Assembly (NCBI GenBank): GCA_902529365.1
Contig: CABZWK010000007.1
Coordinates: 1 to 64,000 of the forward strand
Length of the DNA: 64,000 nt
Source: an uncultured Balneola sp.
Lineage (GTDB): Bacteria; Bacteroidota; Rhodothermia; Balneolales; Balneolaceae
Reading direction: 5' to 3'
Shown in pieces: positions 1 through 9,819 of this stretch (its first letter is position 1; every line of letters begins with the position of its first letter). The notes beneath the pieces are model-generated. The model was not told the DNA's origin. It saw only the letters and a list, made by a program, of their open reading frames with translations, and searched no databases. A program made the position numbers and the translations under genes.

Positions 1-633
1 TACATCGCTTCCACCTCCATTGGTACGTAAATCTAATATGAGTCCTTTGGTGTCTTTAGTCGATGACGCAATGATTTGAGCCAGCTCACTATAAGGTTTC
101 TCAGGCCCTCTAAAACTCCCCAAGTGTACATACAAAATATCTTGAATACGACCATAGCTGTACACACCCGACTTATCCTCTTGTTTCTGGTAGTTTAAAT
201 AATTAACAAAGATCAGATTCCCATTGTAATCGGTTTGGTACCAATCATAATATTGATATCTATTAAAGGGACTCTCAAGCACTATATGCCCGTCTTTTAG
301 GCGATAAATCATTTGTTCAAGCAAATCAAATAATTCCCCTTGTGTACTTGTGGAGTCTACTAAAGGGCGATAGATCTCGTAGAACTGATTCCAATTCACG
401 TTTTTGTGTTGGAAATAAGGGTAGAAATCAGAAAATTCCTGCCAAAAATGGTTAAAGACTTCTTCATTTGAAACGGTATCTCGCGAATCATCAAACCTAC
501 TCCCCATAAAGTTTTCACAAGAAATAAGTCCTACAAGAAAAACGGTTAGGCACAACAATTCCATGAATCTAATTCCTGAGAATACAGTGGGTCTTAGACC
601 CTGGTGAATCATAATCCCCTTGAACCAATTCAT
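1..633 (-). CDS. S41-family peptidase-like lipoprotein, C-terminus cut by window edge
   Basis: Reverse strand from ATG at 633 reads MNWFKGIMIHQGLRPTVFSGIRFMELLCLTVFLVGLISCENF... (lipobox-like LISC) and reaches GLILDLRTNGGGSDV, the typical S41 catalytic-region motif. ATGA overlap with the stop of the upstream gene at 630-633. Not in the ORF track because it runs off the window. Confidence 0.8.
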   Translation of the reverse strand, partial: MNWFKGIMIHQGLRPTVFSGIRFMELLCLTVFLVGLISCENFMGSRFDDSRDTVSNEEVFNHFWQEFSDFYPYFQHKNVNWNQFYEIYRPLVDSTSTQGELFDLLEQMIYRLKDGHIVLESPFNRYQYYDWYQTDYNGNLIFVNYLNYQKQEDKSGVYSYGRIQDILYVHLGSFRGPEKPYSELAQIIASSTKDTKGLILDLRTNGGGSDV

Positions 634-1421
634 AAATATACTCCAAAACCTAACTGAATGGTGCTATTTTTAAAAACCTGTGGAAAGGGAATTCTATGGT
701 ATTTATAATTAACAAATACGACATAGTTGTTTTCTATTACTTGTGATTGAGGAGACCATTTAAGCTCCCATTGCCATTGTCCTAGGCTTGCTATGGGGCT
801 CCATTGGCCTGTTTTAAGGATATTCCCAAACGTAGGCTCTTCATTAAATATTTCTTCAGGATCAAAAACACTATAGCCCGGTCTAAGGGTATATTGTAGC
901 ACCGGTAGGTTTAACGACCATGTTATGGGGAGGGCTTGGTTAAGAAAATAATTACTTGAAATAAGCAGTGGAATACGAATGGCTCCGTATCCACTTTTCC
1001 TTCCATTGTATGCGTTGGATTCCATAAAAATGAAGGACTCTATTTGTAGCAATTGGGCTTCTAATCCACTGTGGATGTTCAGCTTGGGAAAAAACGGAGT
1101 AGCTGGAAGTTCAGAATGCAAAAAAAAACTAAGACTGCGACTGTCCCAATAATTATTATGCCGGTTACTTTGACGCGAACGCCCGATTTCTAAAGCGATG
1201 TTAGACGAGCGGGTTTCCTTTGTCCAATTATACCCTAAATGCCATTTGAGACCATTTCCCTCGTAGCTTTGATACGAAACAAGAGGATCCGCGATTTGGG
1301 AGTTCATCAAGCCGAGATGAACAGACCATTGAGCGTTGGTTACCGTACTCAAAAAAGGGAATAGACCTAAGATCAATAAGGATTGAAGCGCTAGTTTTGG
1401 GGATCTTAAATAGGATAACAT
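630..1421 (-). CDS. Hypothetical secreted/outer-membrane beta-rich protein
   Basis: ORF 630..1487; ATG at 1421 (MLSYLRSPKLALQSLLILGLFPFLSTVTNAQ) gives a good signal peptide, so the longer track start is probably too early. Aromatic, beta-barrel-like composition. Confidence 0.6.
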   Translation of the reverse strand: MLSYLRSPKLALQSLLILGLFPFLSTVTNAQWSVHLGLMNSQIADPLVSYQSYEGNGLKWHLGYNWTKETRSSNIALEIGRSRQSNRHNNYWDSRSLSFFLHSELPATPFFPKLNIHSGLEAQLLQIESFIFMESNAYNGRKSGYGAIRIPLLISSNYFLNQALPITWSLNLPVLQYTLRPGYSVFDPEEIFNEEPTFGNILKTGQWSPIASLGQWQWELKWSPQSQVIENNYVVFVNYKYHRIPFPQVFKNSTIQLGFGVYL

Positions 1422-1530
1422 GAATACTACTGGTTGATGCAAACGAAACAGTGACAAGGTATTTGGAGTATCTTCAAAATAGTTCAAAAAATATATTTTC
1501 GCCCTGACTTTAAACTCCTATTTTCAAGGT

Positions 1531-3663
1531 ATGATAAGTGATGCTAAAAAAGAAGAAATTCGGGACGCAGCCGATATAGTGGAGGTGGTCTCCGATTATG
1601 TTAAGTTAAAGCGCTCGGGAAATGGTTTTATTGGTTTATGTCCATATCATAATGAAAAAACCCCATCCTTTCATGTGACCCCTCGACTAGGGATATTTAA
1701 ATGTTTTGGTTGTGGAGAGTCAGGAGATGTATTCAAATTTATCATGGATCAGGGAGGACTCAATTTCAATGAGGCACTTCGCACCTTAGCGGATCGTTTT
1801 GGGGTGTACCTACCTCAAGAACAAAGTAGTTATGAGGAGCAAGTATTTGAGCAGGAAAAAGAAGGTATTTTGCATGCACTGAAGTTTGCGGGGGTTTTCT
1901 TTTATCGTTCGCTAATGAAGTTGGATGAGGCACAAAAGGCTAGAAGTTATTTAGAACAACGGGGCTATGGCAGCGACACTATTAAGCAATTCGGACTTGG
2001 GTATGCGCCTATTTCAGGTCAGGCTTTGATCGATGCAGCTCAGGAGGCTGGAATTGATCAGATGTATTTGTTAGGTGGGGACTTGGTTAAGCAGCGCACA
2101 GAATCTGAGGGAATGTATGATACTTTCAGAGGGCGTTTGATGTTTCCCATTTTTAACCCTACAGGCAAAGTGATCGCCTTTGCGGGAAGAGTATTAGGCA
2201 ATGAAAAAACGGCCAAATACATTAATTCTGCCCAAACTAAGGTTTATAACAAAAGTGAGGTGGTGTACGGTGTTAATTTTTCAAAGAATCAAATTCGTAA
2301 AAACAAAGAAATGATTCTGGTAGAAGGGTACACAGATGTAATAAGTTTGCACCAACATGGAATAGATAATGTAGTAGCTAGTTCTGGCACTGCCTTAACA
2401 CCTGGGCAGCTGCGTACTTTACATCGTTTTGGAGATACCTTAACTATGATCTATGATTCGGATGCGGCTGGGCAGAATGCGATGAAAAAAGGAATTTTAC
2501 TTGCGTTGGAGGAAGGTCTAGAGGTAAAGTTACTGGAACTGCCCGATGGAGAAGATCCGGATTCTTTTGTAAAACAGTTTGGGAAAGAGTCTTTTGATGA
2601 CACTAAGCATAAGAAAAGCCAAGATTTTGTAGATTTTTTATTAGCTAAGGCAGCAACGGAGGGTCGTTTGGAGGCGCCTATTTCATTAGCTAGAGTGATT
2701 AATGAACTTATTGAAGCTGTTGCACATATACCAGATACCATTCAACGGCAGGTGTACATTCAGCATTTACATCAAAAGACACAGCAATACCGAAAGGGTA
2801 CAGATCGTGAACTTTTCCAAGAGTTAGATAGGGCACTTCGTGAACGGGCGGTTCAAAAAGAGCGAGCACAACAGCGCCAGCAAAATCAAGAAGCAAGAAA
2901 TAGACAAGGCAAAAATCAACAAGCTTCTAATCGTTTCGATGATATAGAAGGAAGTGGTGAATTAGGAAGAACGGTGCCAGATTCCTCGGAACATGGTAAC
3001 CCTATTTACAGTGATGAAGATGCAGGGCGGTACGCAGAGTTGGATCCAAGGGGATTTGGTGGGGATGGATTTCGGACTGCAGCCATCAAACAAGTGCCAA
3101 AGCCTCATTATGAAAAGGAGTTAATTCGGATTATGATAAGTTTTGGACGCGATATGGTGGTCTATGTTGGCGGTTTAGCCAATGAAAAGCTGTTCGAAGA
3201 CCAGGAATTACGATTATTCTATTTGGATATTATAGAGCGGTATAAAGCCAAGGAATCCTTTGGAATAGATCACTACAGCAGACAACCATCCCCATATCCA
3301 GAACTGATAGGGGATATATTTTTAGAAATCCATACTGCCTCTACACGTCATCACGAAAAAACAGGCATTGAATTTAAAAAAGACAAAGACCCTTATCGTA
3401 GTGTTAAAGGTTGCCTAAAAGCTCTGGAAATTAATTATTTCAAAAGAAAACGAGCGGAGTTGGCAGAGCGATTCAAATCTGCAGATACTCAAGAGAAAAA
3501 GGAAATAGTGGCACTTCAAAGTGAAATACAGAAGAAAATAACCGATCGTGAACAACGAGATTCTGAGGAGTTATATCCCGATCCGGTTGGTAAAAAAGGG
3601 GAAAACCTGAGTCCAAAAAGTTTTCACTATGTGATGAAAAAAGACCGGGAAAAAAAGGATTAG
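1531..3663 (+). CDS. dnaG: DNA primase
   Basis: CHC2 zinc finger (CPYHNEKTPSFHVTPRLGIFKCFGCGESGDVFKFI), TOPRIM core (EGYTDVISLHQHGIDNVVASSGTALT, YDSDAAGQNA). Confidence 0.97.
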   Translation: MISDAKKEEIRDAADIVEVVSDYVKLKRSGNGFIGLCPYHNEKTPSFHVTPRLGIFKCFGCGESGDVFKFIMDQGGLNFNEALRTLADRFGVYLPQEQSSYEEQVFEQEKEGILHALKFAGVFFYRSLMKLDEAQKARSYLEQRGYGSDTIKQFGLGYAPISGQALIDAAQEAGIDQMYLLGGDLVKQRTESEGMYDTFRGRLMFPIFNPTGKVIAFAGRVLGNEKTAKYINSAQTKVYNKSEVVYGVNFSKNQIRKNKEMILVEGYTDVISLHQHGIDNVVASSGTALTPGQLRTLHRFGDTLTMIYDSDAAGQNAMKKGILLALEEGLEVKLLELPDGEDPDSFVKQFGKESFDDTKHKKSQDFVDFLLAKAATEGRLEAPISLARVINELIEAVAHIPDTIQRQVYIQHLHQKTQQYRKGTDRELFQELDRALRERAVQKERAQQRQQNQEARNRQGKNQQASNRFDDIEGSGELGRTVPDSSEHGNPIYSDEDAGRYAELDPRGFGGDGFRTAAIKQVPKPHYEKELIRIMISFGRDMVVYVGGLANEKLFEDQELRLFYLDIIERYKAKESFGIDHYSRQPSPYPELIGDIFLEIHTASTRHHEKTGIEFKKDKDPYRSVKGCLKALEINYFKRKRAELAERFKSADTQEKKEIVALQSEIQKKITDREQRDSEELYPDPVGKKGENLSPKSFHYVMKKDREKKD

Positions 3664-3774
3664 GTAATTACAACCAATTGTGGATACACGTACATAGCTT
3701 GTTTATTTGAATCTAGAAGGCTCAAAAAAGTGCCTAAAGATTTATGGTTAGTTACTCGATAATGGCATTAGAAC

Positions 3775-4485
3775 CTAAGGCGCGCTGCTCAGGGCATACA
3801 CTAGTATATTAGCACCCATTCGTAGCGCTTGAATTCGCTTATCTTCTGGGGTGTTGTGAATGGCTGGATCTGCCCAACCATCAGCTAAGTTTGATTCAAA
3901 GGTGTATACTAACACCAATTTCCCATCGAGAAATAATCCAAAGGTTCTGGGCGCCTGATTGTCATGCTCATGAATTTTTGGGACGCCCGTTGGAAAAGAA
4001 AAAACTTGATTGAATACCGGGTGAGCAAATGGGAGTTCAATTAATTCTTCTTCTGGAAAGGTTTCGGCAATGAGCGCCCTAAAGGAAGCATCTAGTCCGT
4101 AGTCATCATCCACGTATAAAAAACCACCCTGCTCCAAATATCGCCTAAGATTTCTTCGCTCGCTCGCATTAGTAGCGATGGTTCCATGTCCCGTTAGGAA
4201 GACAAATGGATATTGGAATAAATCGGTACTTCCTAAATCCACGTCTCTATACCGTGCGGATAAGCCCAATGGAACTCTTTCTGCGGTGAAGCTCAAAAGG
4301 TTAGTCAATGAAGAAGGATCGTTGTACCAATCTCCTCCACCGCTATATTTTATTCGAGCTATTTGCACATCATCCAGATTTGTTTGAGCATGCAGATAGC
4401 TGTAATAGGGATTCATTGAAAAGCCAAGCGCAGTTATGAATAACCAAATAGTATACGGTTGGATGTATTCAGAAATATATTTCAT
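3775..4485 (-). CDS. DUF4159-like domain protein
   Basis: QIARIKYSGGGDWYNDPSSLTNLL...PFVFLTGHGTIATNASERRNLRRYLEQGGFLYVDDDYG resembles DUF4159. Internal ATG at 4485 gives a signal peptide. Confidence 0.75.
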   Translation of the reverse strand: MKYISEYIQPYTIWLFITALGFSMNPYYSYLHAQTNLDDVQIARIKYSGGGDWYNDPSSLTNLLSFTAERVPLGLSARYRDVDLGSTDLFQYPFVFLTGHGTIATNASERRNLRRYLEQGGFLYVDDDYGLDASFRALIAETFPEEELIELPFAHPVFNQVFSFPTGVPKIHEHDNQAPRTFGLFLDGKLVLVYTFESNLADGWADPAIHNTPEDKRIQALRMGANILVYALSSAP

Positions 4486-4501
4486 GAGATTAATATACAC
4501 A

Positions 4502-5440
4502 TCATGGAAAGCTAATTTCCAATGGTAGTATGACAGTGTTTGCGGTATCTCTTGCCATAGATCCAAAAATACCTACACCACCATGAATAGGGGTGATTAC
4601 ATTTTGAATCTCACCAGGTGATAAGGTAGATCCACCTAGTTGAACGGATTCTGAACGAATGTAATCATATAGATTTCTATCAATTACTGACGGAATGATA
4701 GCATTTTCGCCGTAGAAGGCGACAGCCAACCACGGGTAACGTATCTCAACATTACCCGCCTGGTTACGCTCAAAGTTTCCTTCGTTTAAAATACCCGAAG
4801 AGTTAATGGTTAATTCCTGCAGGTTTTGTTCTTTAGCTTCCTCGTTTGAGTCATCCAAAAATTCACTGTAAAAAGGAGTCAATAACTCTTCTAAAGGATT
4901 TTTTGCAACCGTAATAATGACGTAATAATTCTGCCCATCTTCTGCAGCTTCAGCGCTTAATTCTAATTTCAGTTGTTCAGTTGATTGATATATAAGAGTA
5001 TCAGGTATACCATTGAGTATGGTAAACGAATTTGGTACCTGTGTCTGAGCCGAAATAGTCTCATAATCCGGATGCATGACCTCAAGAAGATATTTTGCAC
5101 CCGGAATCACACGATGCTTCTCAGTTGGCTGATATATCCCAGGAGACTCTTCTTCGTAGGTGATTCGGGACTCTTTTTGCTCGCTTTGTTCGTCCAACTC
5201 CCAAATCATCACCTGAGCGTTTCTTAATGCAAGATGCTCAGAATTGTAGAACATAGTAGCTTCGGATGTGGTCGATAAACGCACGGGGGGCATAAGATTC
5301 CCTACAGTTAAATACGCCTCTACTACCACCTGTTCGGTGTAGCTATCTTGAGTGTATGGGTCACATGCTACTGTGAATAAAAGAACAGATGCTACTATTA
5401 GCGTGATTTTTGGGTTCATAAGACGGCTAATTCGGTTCAT
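4502..5440 (-). CDS. DUF4249-like lipoprotein
   Basis: ACDPYTQDSYTEQVVVEAYLTVGNLMPPVRLSTTSEATMFYNSEHLALRNAQVMI pattern; lies directly after a TonB receptor, the usual DUF4249 context. ATG at 5440 avoids overlap with the receptor gene. Confidence 0.8.
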   Translation of the reverse strand: MNRISRLMNPKITLIVASVLLFTVACDPYTQDSYTEQVVVEAYLTVGNLMPPVRLSTTSEATMFYNSEHLALRNAQVMIWELDEQSEQKESRITYEEESPGIYQPTEKHRVIPGAKYLLEVMHPDYETISAQTQVPNSFTILNGIPDTLIYQSTEQLKLELSAEAAEDGQNYYVIITVAKNPLEELLTPFYSEFLDDSNEEAKEQNLQELTINSSGILNEGNFERNQAGNVEIRYPWLAVAFYGENAIIPSVIDRNLYDYIRSESVQLGGSTLSPGEIQNVITPIHGGVGIFGSMARDTANTVILPLEISFP

Positions 5441-5441
5441 G

Positions 5442-7751
5442 CTATTTAGGAGAATTAAAGGTGATCGAAATAGCTGGAATGACGGGTAATAGTGTAACAT
5501 CGGTTTGTTGAACAGGATTTTCATCAAAATCAAAGTTTTGGAACCAGACATTCCTACGATTGTACACGTTTATGATTTGAAGCTGAAGTAGGGTTTGCAT
5601 CCCAAAGAGTGAGCCACTACGCTGAGCTGAGAAATCCATGCGATGGTAAGAGGGGAGGCGAGAGGCATTGACCTTGCCCACGGTGAATGCATTGTTAAAC
5701 TCAGAAGATCCAAAAGGGTCATCGAGTAAGGCGTAGCGTCCGAGTACTTGGGTGTACGCCTGACCGGTGGCATATACCCAAGCTCCAGTGAGTTTCCACT
5801 TAGATGAGAGGGTGTAGTTTAATATGAGATTTAAATCATGGCGGCGATCATACTTAGGAGGATAAAATCGGCCTGGAGCTGTTTCTCCTGGTGCTAATCG
5901 AGTGCTAGGATCTGTGTTGAATCCGGGGAATTTGCGCCATGTATATCCCCAAGTATATCCTAGATACCCCGTTAAACGCCCTTGACGCTTTTCAAATAGT
6001 ACCTCCAGCCCATAGGCGCTACCTTCCCCGAAGCGGAACAGGTCGGCATAGGCTAATCCTGCGGCATCGGGTAAAAAGGGATCGAGTTCAAACAAATCAT
6101 TCATAGTCCGGTAATACCCCTCAATATCTAAGCCATATCCTTGGAAGGGAATCGTCTTTAAACCTAAAATAAATTGATCCCCATAAGCTGGTTTAATTCC
6201 CTTGTCAGAGGTTAGCCACAAGTCAAAACCAGAGAAGGCTTCGTTGGTGATTAGGGTGAAGAATTGATTGTATCTTCCGTAGGCTGCTTGAAGTCTAAGT
6301 CGATTCCATCGAAGATATTCAGCCGATAAGCGGGGTTCTAATCGCAGGAAGGAACCATCTGAAAAGGTATTAATGCGTAATCCACCTAAAAGTTTCCACT
6401 GATCATTGGGGCGCCATTCGTCTTGAATATACCAAGAGGCATATTGAGCATGTATTCGTTGACCAAAGGTATTTTGACCGTCAAATTGATCTTGAATACG
6501 GAACGTGAATACTCCTGCCCAAATACCCGTACTAGCGGTATGTTTTTCGTTGGGAAGGTACTCTACATCAGCTTTTACAGATAGATCATAAATGTTGTTA
6601 TCTCGTTTAAAAGGCGTTCCGGCTACTTCAAAGGTAGGAAAGTTAAAGTAGCGCGATCTGGTTACTACGAAATTGGAAAAGGTAGTTTCATTAAAAATAT
6701 GGGTCCAATTTCCACTTATCGTTTGGTTCCCGTAATGAAGTTTGAATTCGGCATCCTCTCCAAATGGAAAATCGACCCGGTCTTTTCCAGAGTAAAAAGC
6801 CAAGGAAAATTTATCGTTTGCCCCAATATCGACGTTTAGCTTGCCATTGGTGTCTAAGAAATAAAATAAGGATGGAATGTTGTTATTCTTAGCTCGAAGC
6901 GCTCCTAGTAGGGGCTCTAGCGTAGATCGCCTCATGGCAAACATATATGATCCGTTGGGAATAGGTCCTTCAATAGCCGCTCTTGAAGCTAGCATACCAA
7001 GGGTGGCAGTAGCCTGGGTTTCATTTCGGTTACCATCTTTATTATAGATCGAAAGAACCGACCCTAGGCGCCCCCCATATTCTGGTGGGTATCCACCTTT
7101 ATAAAGCCGGACGTCTTTGATGGCATCAGGATTGAAAGTGGAAAAAAAACCGAAAAAATGGGAGGGGTTGTATACCGTAGTTCGGTCAAGTAGTATGAGG
7201 GTTTGGTCTGGGCTTCCTCCACGAATGTAAAGCCCCGACGAAAAATCTGAGGCTGCTTTGACACCTGGTAAAAATTGAATACTACGGAACACATCCGCTT
7301 CAAAGATGGCAGGTAATTCTTTGATTGTTTGGGTAGTAATTTGAGCTCTGCCGATATTTTTTAGGGCTTCTTGCTCCCTGGTCGATTCAACCACAATCTC
7401 TTCCCCAGAAAGAATCTCCGGTTCTAGTTCGATATCGAGTCGTCTGGTTTCTCCAGTCTCCAAACGTATTTCCATACTAAATGGACGGTAGCCAATGTAA
7501 CTAACCGCGAGGGTATAGCTGCCTGGACGTAGATTCGTTAGGGTGTAATATCCTAAGGTATTGGTTGTGGTACCACGATTGGTTTCTATTAGAGCGATAT
7601 TTGCAGCAATCAAGGTTTCCCCGGTATCGGCATCTTTAATGTATCCTGATAGAGCTGTCGAATTATTTTGAGCTTGAATAGGGTGAAACGGTAGTAAGCT
7701 TGCGATCAATAACAGGGGAAATAGATGGAAAAATCGGAATAAATAAATCAT
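5442..7751 (-). CDS. TonB-dependent receptor with N-terminal carboxypeptidase-regulatory-like domain
   Basis: ALSGYIKDADTGETLIAANIALIETNRGTTTNTLGYYTLTNLRPGSYTLAVSYIGY; plug motifs (YIRGGSPDQTLILLDRTTVYNPSH) and a C-terminal barrel. Confidence 0.93.
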   Translation of the reverse strand: MIYLFRFFHLFPLLLIASLLPFHPIQAQNNSTALSGYIKDADTGETLIAANIALIETNRGTTTNTLGYYTLTNLRPGSYTLAVSYIGYRPFSMEIRLETGETRRLDIELEPEILSGEEIVVESTREQEALKNIGRAQITTQTIKELPAIFEADVFRSIQFLPGVKAASDFSSGLYIRGGSPDQTLILLDRTTVYNPSHFFGFFSTFNPDAIKDVRLYKGGYPPEYGGRLGSVLSIYNKDGNRNETQATATLGMLASRAAIEGPIPNGSYMFAMRRSTLEPLLGALRAKNNNIPSLFYFLDTNGKLNVDIGANDKFSLAFYSGKDRVDFPFGEDAEFKLHYGNQTISGNWTHIFNETTFSNFVVTRSRYFNFPTFEVAGTPFKRDNNIYDLSVKADVEYLPNEKHTASTGIWAGVFTFRIQDQFDGQNTFGQRIHAQYASWYIQDEWRPNDQWKLLGGLRINTFSDGSFLRLEPRLSAEYLRWNRLRLQAAYGRYNQFFTLITNEAFSGFDLWLTSDKGIKPAYGDQFILGLKTIPFQGYGLDIEGYYRTMNDLFELDPFLPDAAGLAYADLFRFGEGSAYGLEVLFEKRQGRLTGYLGYTWGYTWRKFPGFNTDPSTRLAPGETAPGRFYPPKYDRRHDLNLILNYTLSSKWKLTGAWVYATGQAYTQVLGRYALLDDPFGSSEFNNAFTVGKVNASRLPSYHRMDFSAQRSGSLFGMQTLLQLQIINVYNRRNVWFQNFDFDENPVQQTDVTLLPVIPAISITFNSPK

Positions 7752-7810
7752 GGGGTCTTAGAAAAAGCGGGGCTCTCGTTGGATGTGTGTTCGGGGAGTA
7801 TACAGGGAAA

Positions 7811-7840
7811 TTTGAAGGTATTAATTCGGCCGTAAATTTG
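7811..7840 (+). promoter_or_regulatory. Candidate Bacteroidota-type promoter upstream of tmRNA (TTTG-N18-TAAATTTG)
   Basis: TTTG at 7811-7814 and TAAATTTG at 7833-7840 (matches TAnnTTTG), about 115 nt upstream of the mature tmRNA 5' end. Confidence 0.45.
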
Positions 7841-7955
7841 GTATATTTCGCATATATATACGTACAAGAATCATCCTAGTTTCGTTCTTTAATTTGATCA
7901 TTCTAGACTAAGAATGAGATTCGATGATGTATGTGCAGCTGTTCTATGATTTACT

Positions 7956-8318
7956 GGGGGTGTACTGGATTCGACGGGAAGAGTAAATCCGTACGTGGCA
8001 TGTCGAGGATGTCCAATGGTTCTCGTTAAACATCCATTATGGACTAAATGTAATTGACAACAATTACTCATACCGCTTAGCAGCCTAACAGCCTAAGCCG
8101 TTCCATGGGTGGCACGCCTGTCTGTGCCCATTCGGAGCGACGATTCCGACAGGATAGTATATACTGGCCGTCTGTCTAGTATGTATGAAATTTTTCAGAC
8201 TAGCTATAGTTCACTGGGTTACTGGGTTCGTTCTATTGCGAAATTTAATCAGTAACTAAACATGTAGATATGTGCAGGACTACCTTTTCGGACCGGGGTT
8301 CGACTCCCCGCACCTCCA
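7956..8318 (+). ncRNA. ssrA: Transfer-messenger RNA (tmRNA), one-piece
   Basis: 5' GGGGGUGUACUGGAUUCGACGGG hallmark; 3' GACCGGGGUUCGACUCCCCGCACCUCCA T-arm/acceptor. 5' GGGGGUG pairs with 3' CACCUCC. Internal tag frame ends ...NNYSYRLAA-stop at 8086-8088. Confidence 0.97.
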
Positions 8319-8578
8319 CTTTTTTATTCCCATCTAGTTGATGGAATTATACATGCTCGTTGGTATTGGGATTACTACATAGTTAGATATAAATGCTTAT
8401 TTATGAATATCAATAATGCAATAATACACTGAAAAAATTCTTGTTTTAGTAGTAAATAATATAAACAATTGATTTTGGTCGAACTAACTTTGCTCTTTAC
8501 ATTATATTTACTGTGTGGCAGGGATTTGACTAAGATTCAAACATAGAAATAGTTACTGTACAACATTAACGTATTAAA

Positions 8579-8638
8579 ATGAAAAAAGAGTTTGAAGCAG
8601 AACAAAAACCGTTTAAACATCCAAGAAATCACTCATGA
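8579..8638 (+). CDS. Possible 19-aa upstream/leader ORF (MKKEFEAEQKPFKHPRNHS*)
   Basis: ATG at 8579, in-frame TGA at 8636-8638 forms a 4-bp ATGA overlap with the ATG of the 8635 gene. Confidence 0.35.
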   Translation: MKKEFEAEQKPFKHPRNHS

Positions 8639-9816
8639 GTAAGTTTTTTTCTAAGATAAAGGGTGTATCAAACTTTATTATACTAAGTATACTATGTCTA
8701 ATGTCGAGTACTTTTCAGGGGAACCTACTGGCTCAATCGTACACGATTAAGGTGGTAAGTGATACAGTAATAACTACGGGAGTCAACCACATATCATGGG
8801 AATCAGTGGAACCAAGGTGGTCGGGCGATATTATAATGGCTGATTGGAATCCTTCGGTACAACTAAAGACAGTTATAGCAAATAATGAGCTGAAAGGGTA
8901 CCAGACTACCCAACATATGATGCGTTCTTATGAGCAAATTATCCGAGAAGGGAAAAAAGTGGTTGCTGGGATTAATGGAGATTTTTATAAGGCAGGGGGT
9001 GTACCTGTCCATAGTCAGCTTATCGAGGGCGAAATTCTGAAGCTACCAGTTCAACGTGATGCTATTGCGATGGACGAAGAACAGCGCTTTTATTTGGGTT
9101 CGTTTAGCTATTCCGGTCAATTAGAAATCCTTGCCCCATCCACCGTACTTGCCATAGACGGAGTTAACATGGCGCGAGAAGCAGATCAACTTATTGTGTA
9201 CAACCAGTATTATGGGGATTCTACCCAAACCAATGCCTACGGACACGAAGTTGTACTTGAGCAACTTGATTTCAGGCCTATAAACCGACCTGAGCTTTTT
9301 AGGGTTGTAGAGTTAGAAGATTATGAAAAAGGCTTTATTCCCGATGGCCATGTAGTTCTTTCAGCCCACGGGGTAAACGTGCCTTATTTACAGGCACTAA
9401 CTGAGGGAGATTCAGTACATATAACTCATGGATTGCTACAAGATCAACGACCAATCTCCGAGCAACCCGCACTAGTAGAGTTCATTGGAGGCAGCAAGGT
9501 TTTTTTACACGATGGTCAGGTAGATGGTAATTGGCCTGAACGACATCCTAGATCGGCTCTTGGTTTTAATTCAGATACCACTAAGGTATATTTGTTTACG
9601 GTAGATGGTCGACAGGAGAGTAGCGTGGGTATGTCGCTCACTGAAATGGCCGAGGTGATGAAGTATTTTGGAGCTGCCTATGCCATTAATCTGGATGGAG
9701 GCGGTTCGACTACCTTAGTGGCTAATGATAAGGTTTTGAGTTCTCCGTCGGATCCAACGGGGCAGCGAAGAGTTTCCAACGCAGTTCTATTGATTAAAGA
9801 GCAGTATCCTCACTGA
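8635..9816 (+). CDS. Phosphodiester glycosidase (NAGPA-domain) secreted protein
   Basis: VVAGINGDFYKAGGVPVHSQLIEGEIL and VYLFTVDGRQESSVGMSLTEMAEVMKYFGAAYAINLDGGGSTTLV are NAGPA-domain hallmarks; N-terminal signal peptide. Confidence 0.9.
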   Translation: MSKFFSKIKGVSNFIILSILCLMSSTFQGNLLAQSYTIKVVSDTVITTGVNHISWESVEPRWSGDIIMADWNPSVQLKTVIANNELKGYQTTQHMMRSYEQIIREGKKVVAGINGDFYKAGGVPVHSQLIEGEILKLPVQRDAIAMDEEQRFYLGSFSYSGQLEILAPSTVLAIDGVNMAREADQLIVYNQYYGDSTQTNAYGHEVVLEQLDFRPINRPELFRVVELEDYEKGFIPDGHVVLSAHGVNVPYLQALTEGDSVHITHGLLQDQRPISEQPALVEFIGGSKVFLHDGQVDGNWPERHPRSALGFNSDTTKVYLFTVDGRQESSVGMSLTEMAEVMKYFGAAYAINLDGGGSTTLVANDKVLSSPSDPTGQRRVSNAVLLIKEQYPH

Positions 9817-9819
9817 ATA

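Noticed and set aside
2451-2896. Antisense ORFs (96 and 62 aa) inside dnaG
   Set aside because: Complete overlap with a clear conserved gene, low-complexity Ser/Ala-rich translations, no signal or family; typical shadow ORFs.
2700-3060. Gln/Arg/Asn-rich linker in DnaG
   Set aside because: Low-complexity linker between the core and the helicase-binding C-terminus; unremarkable without comparison.
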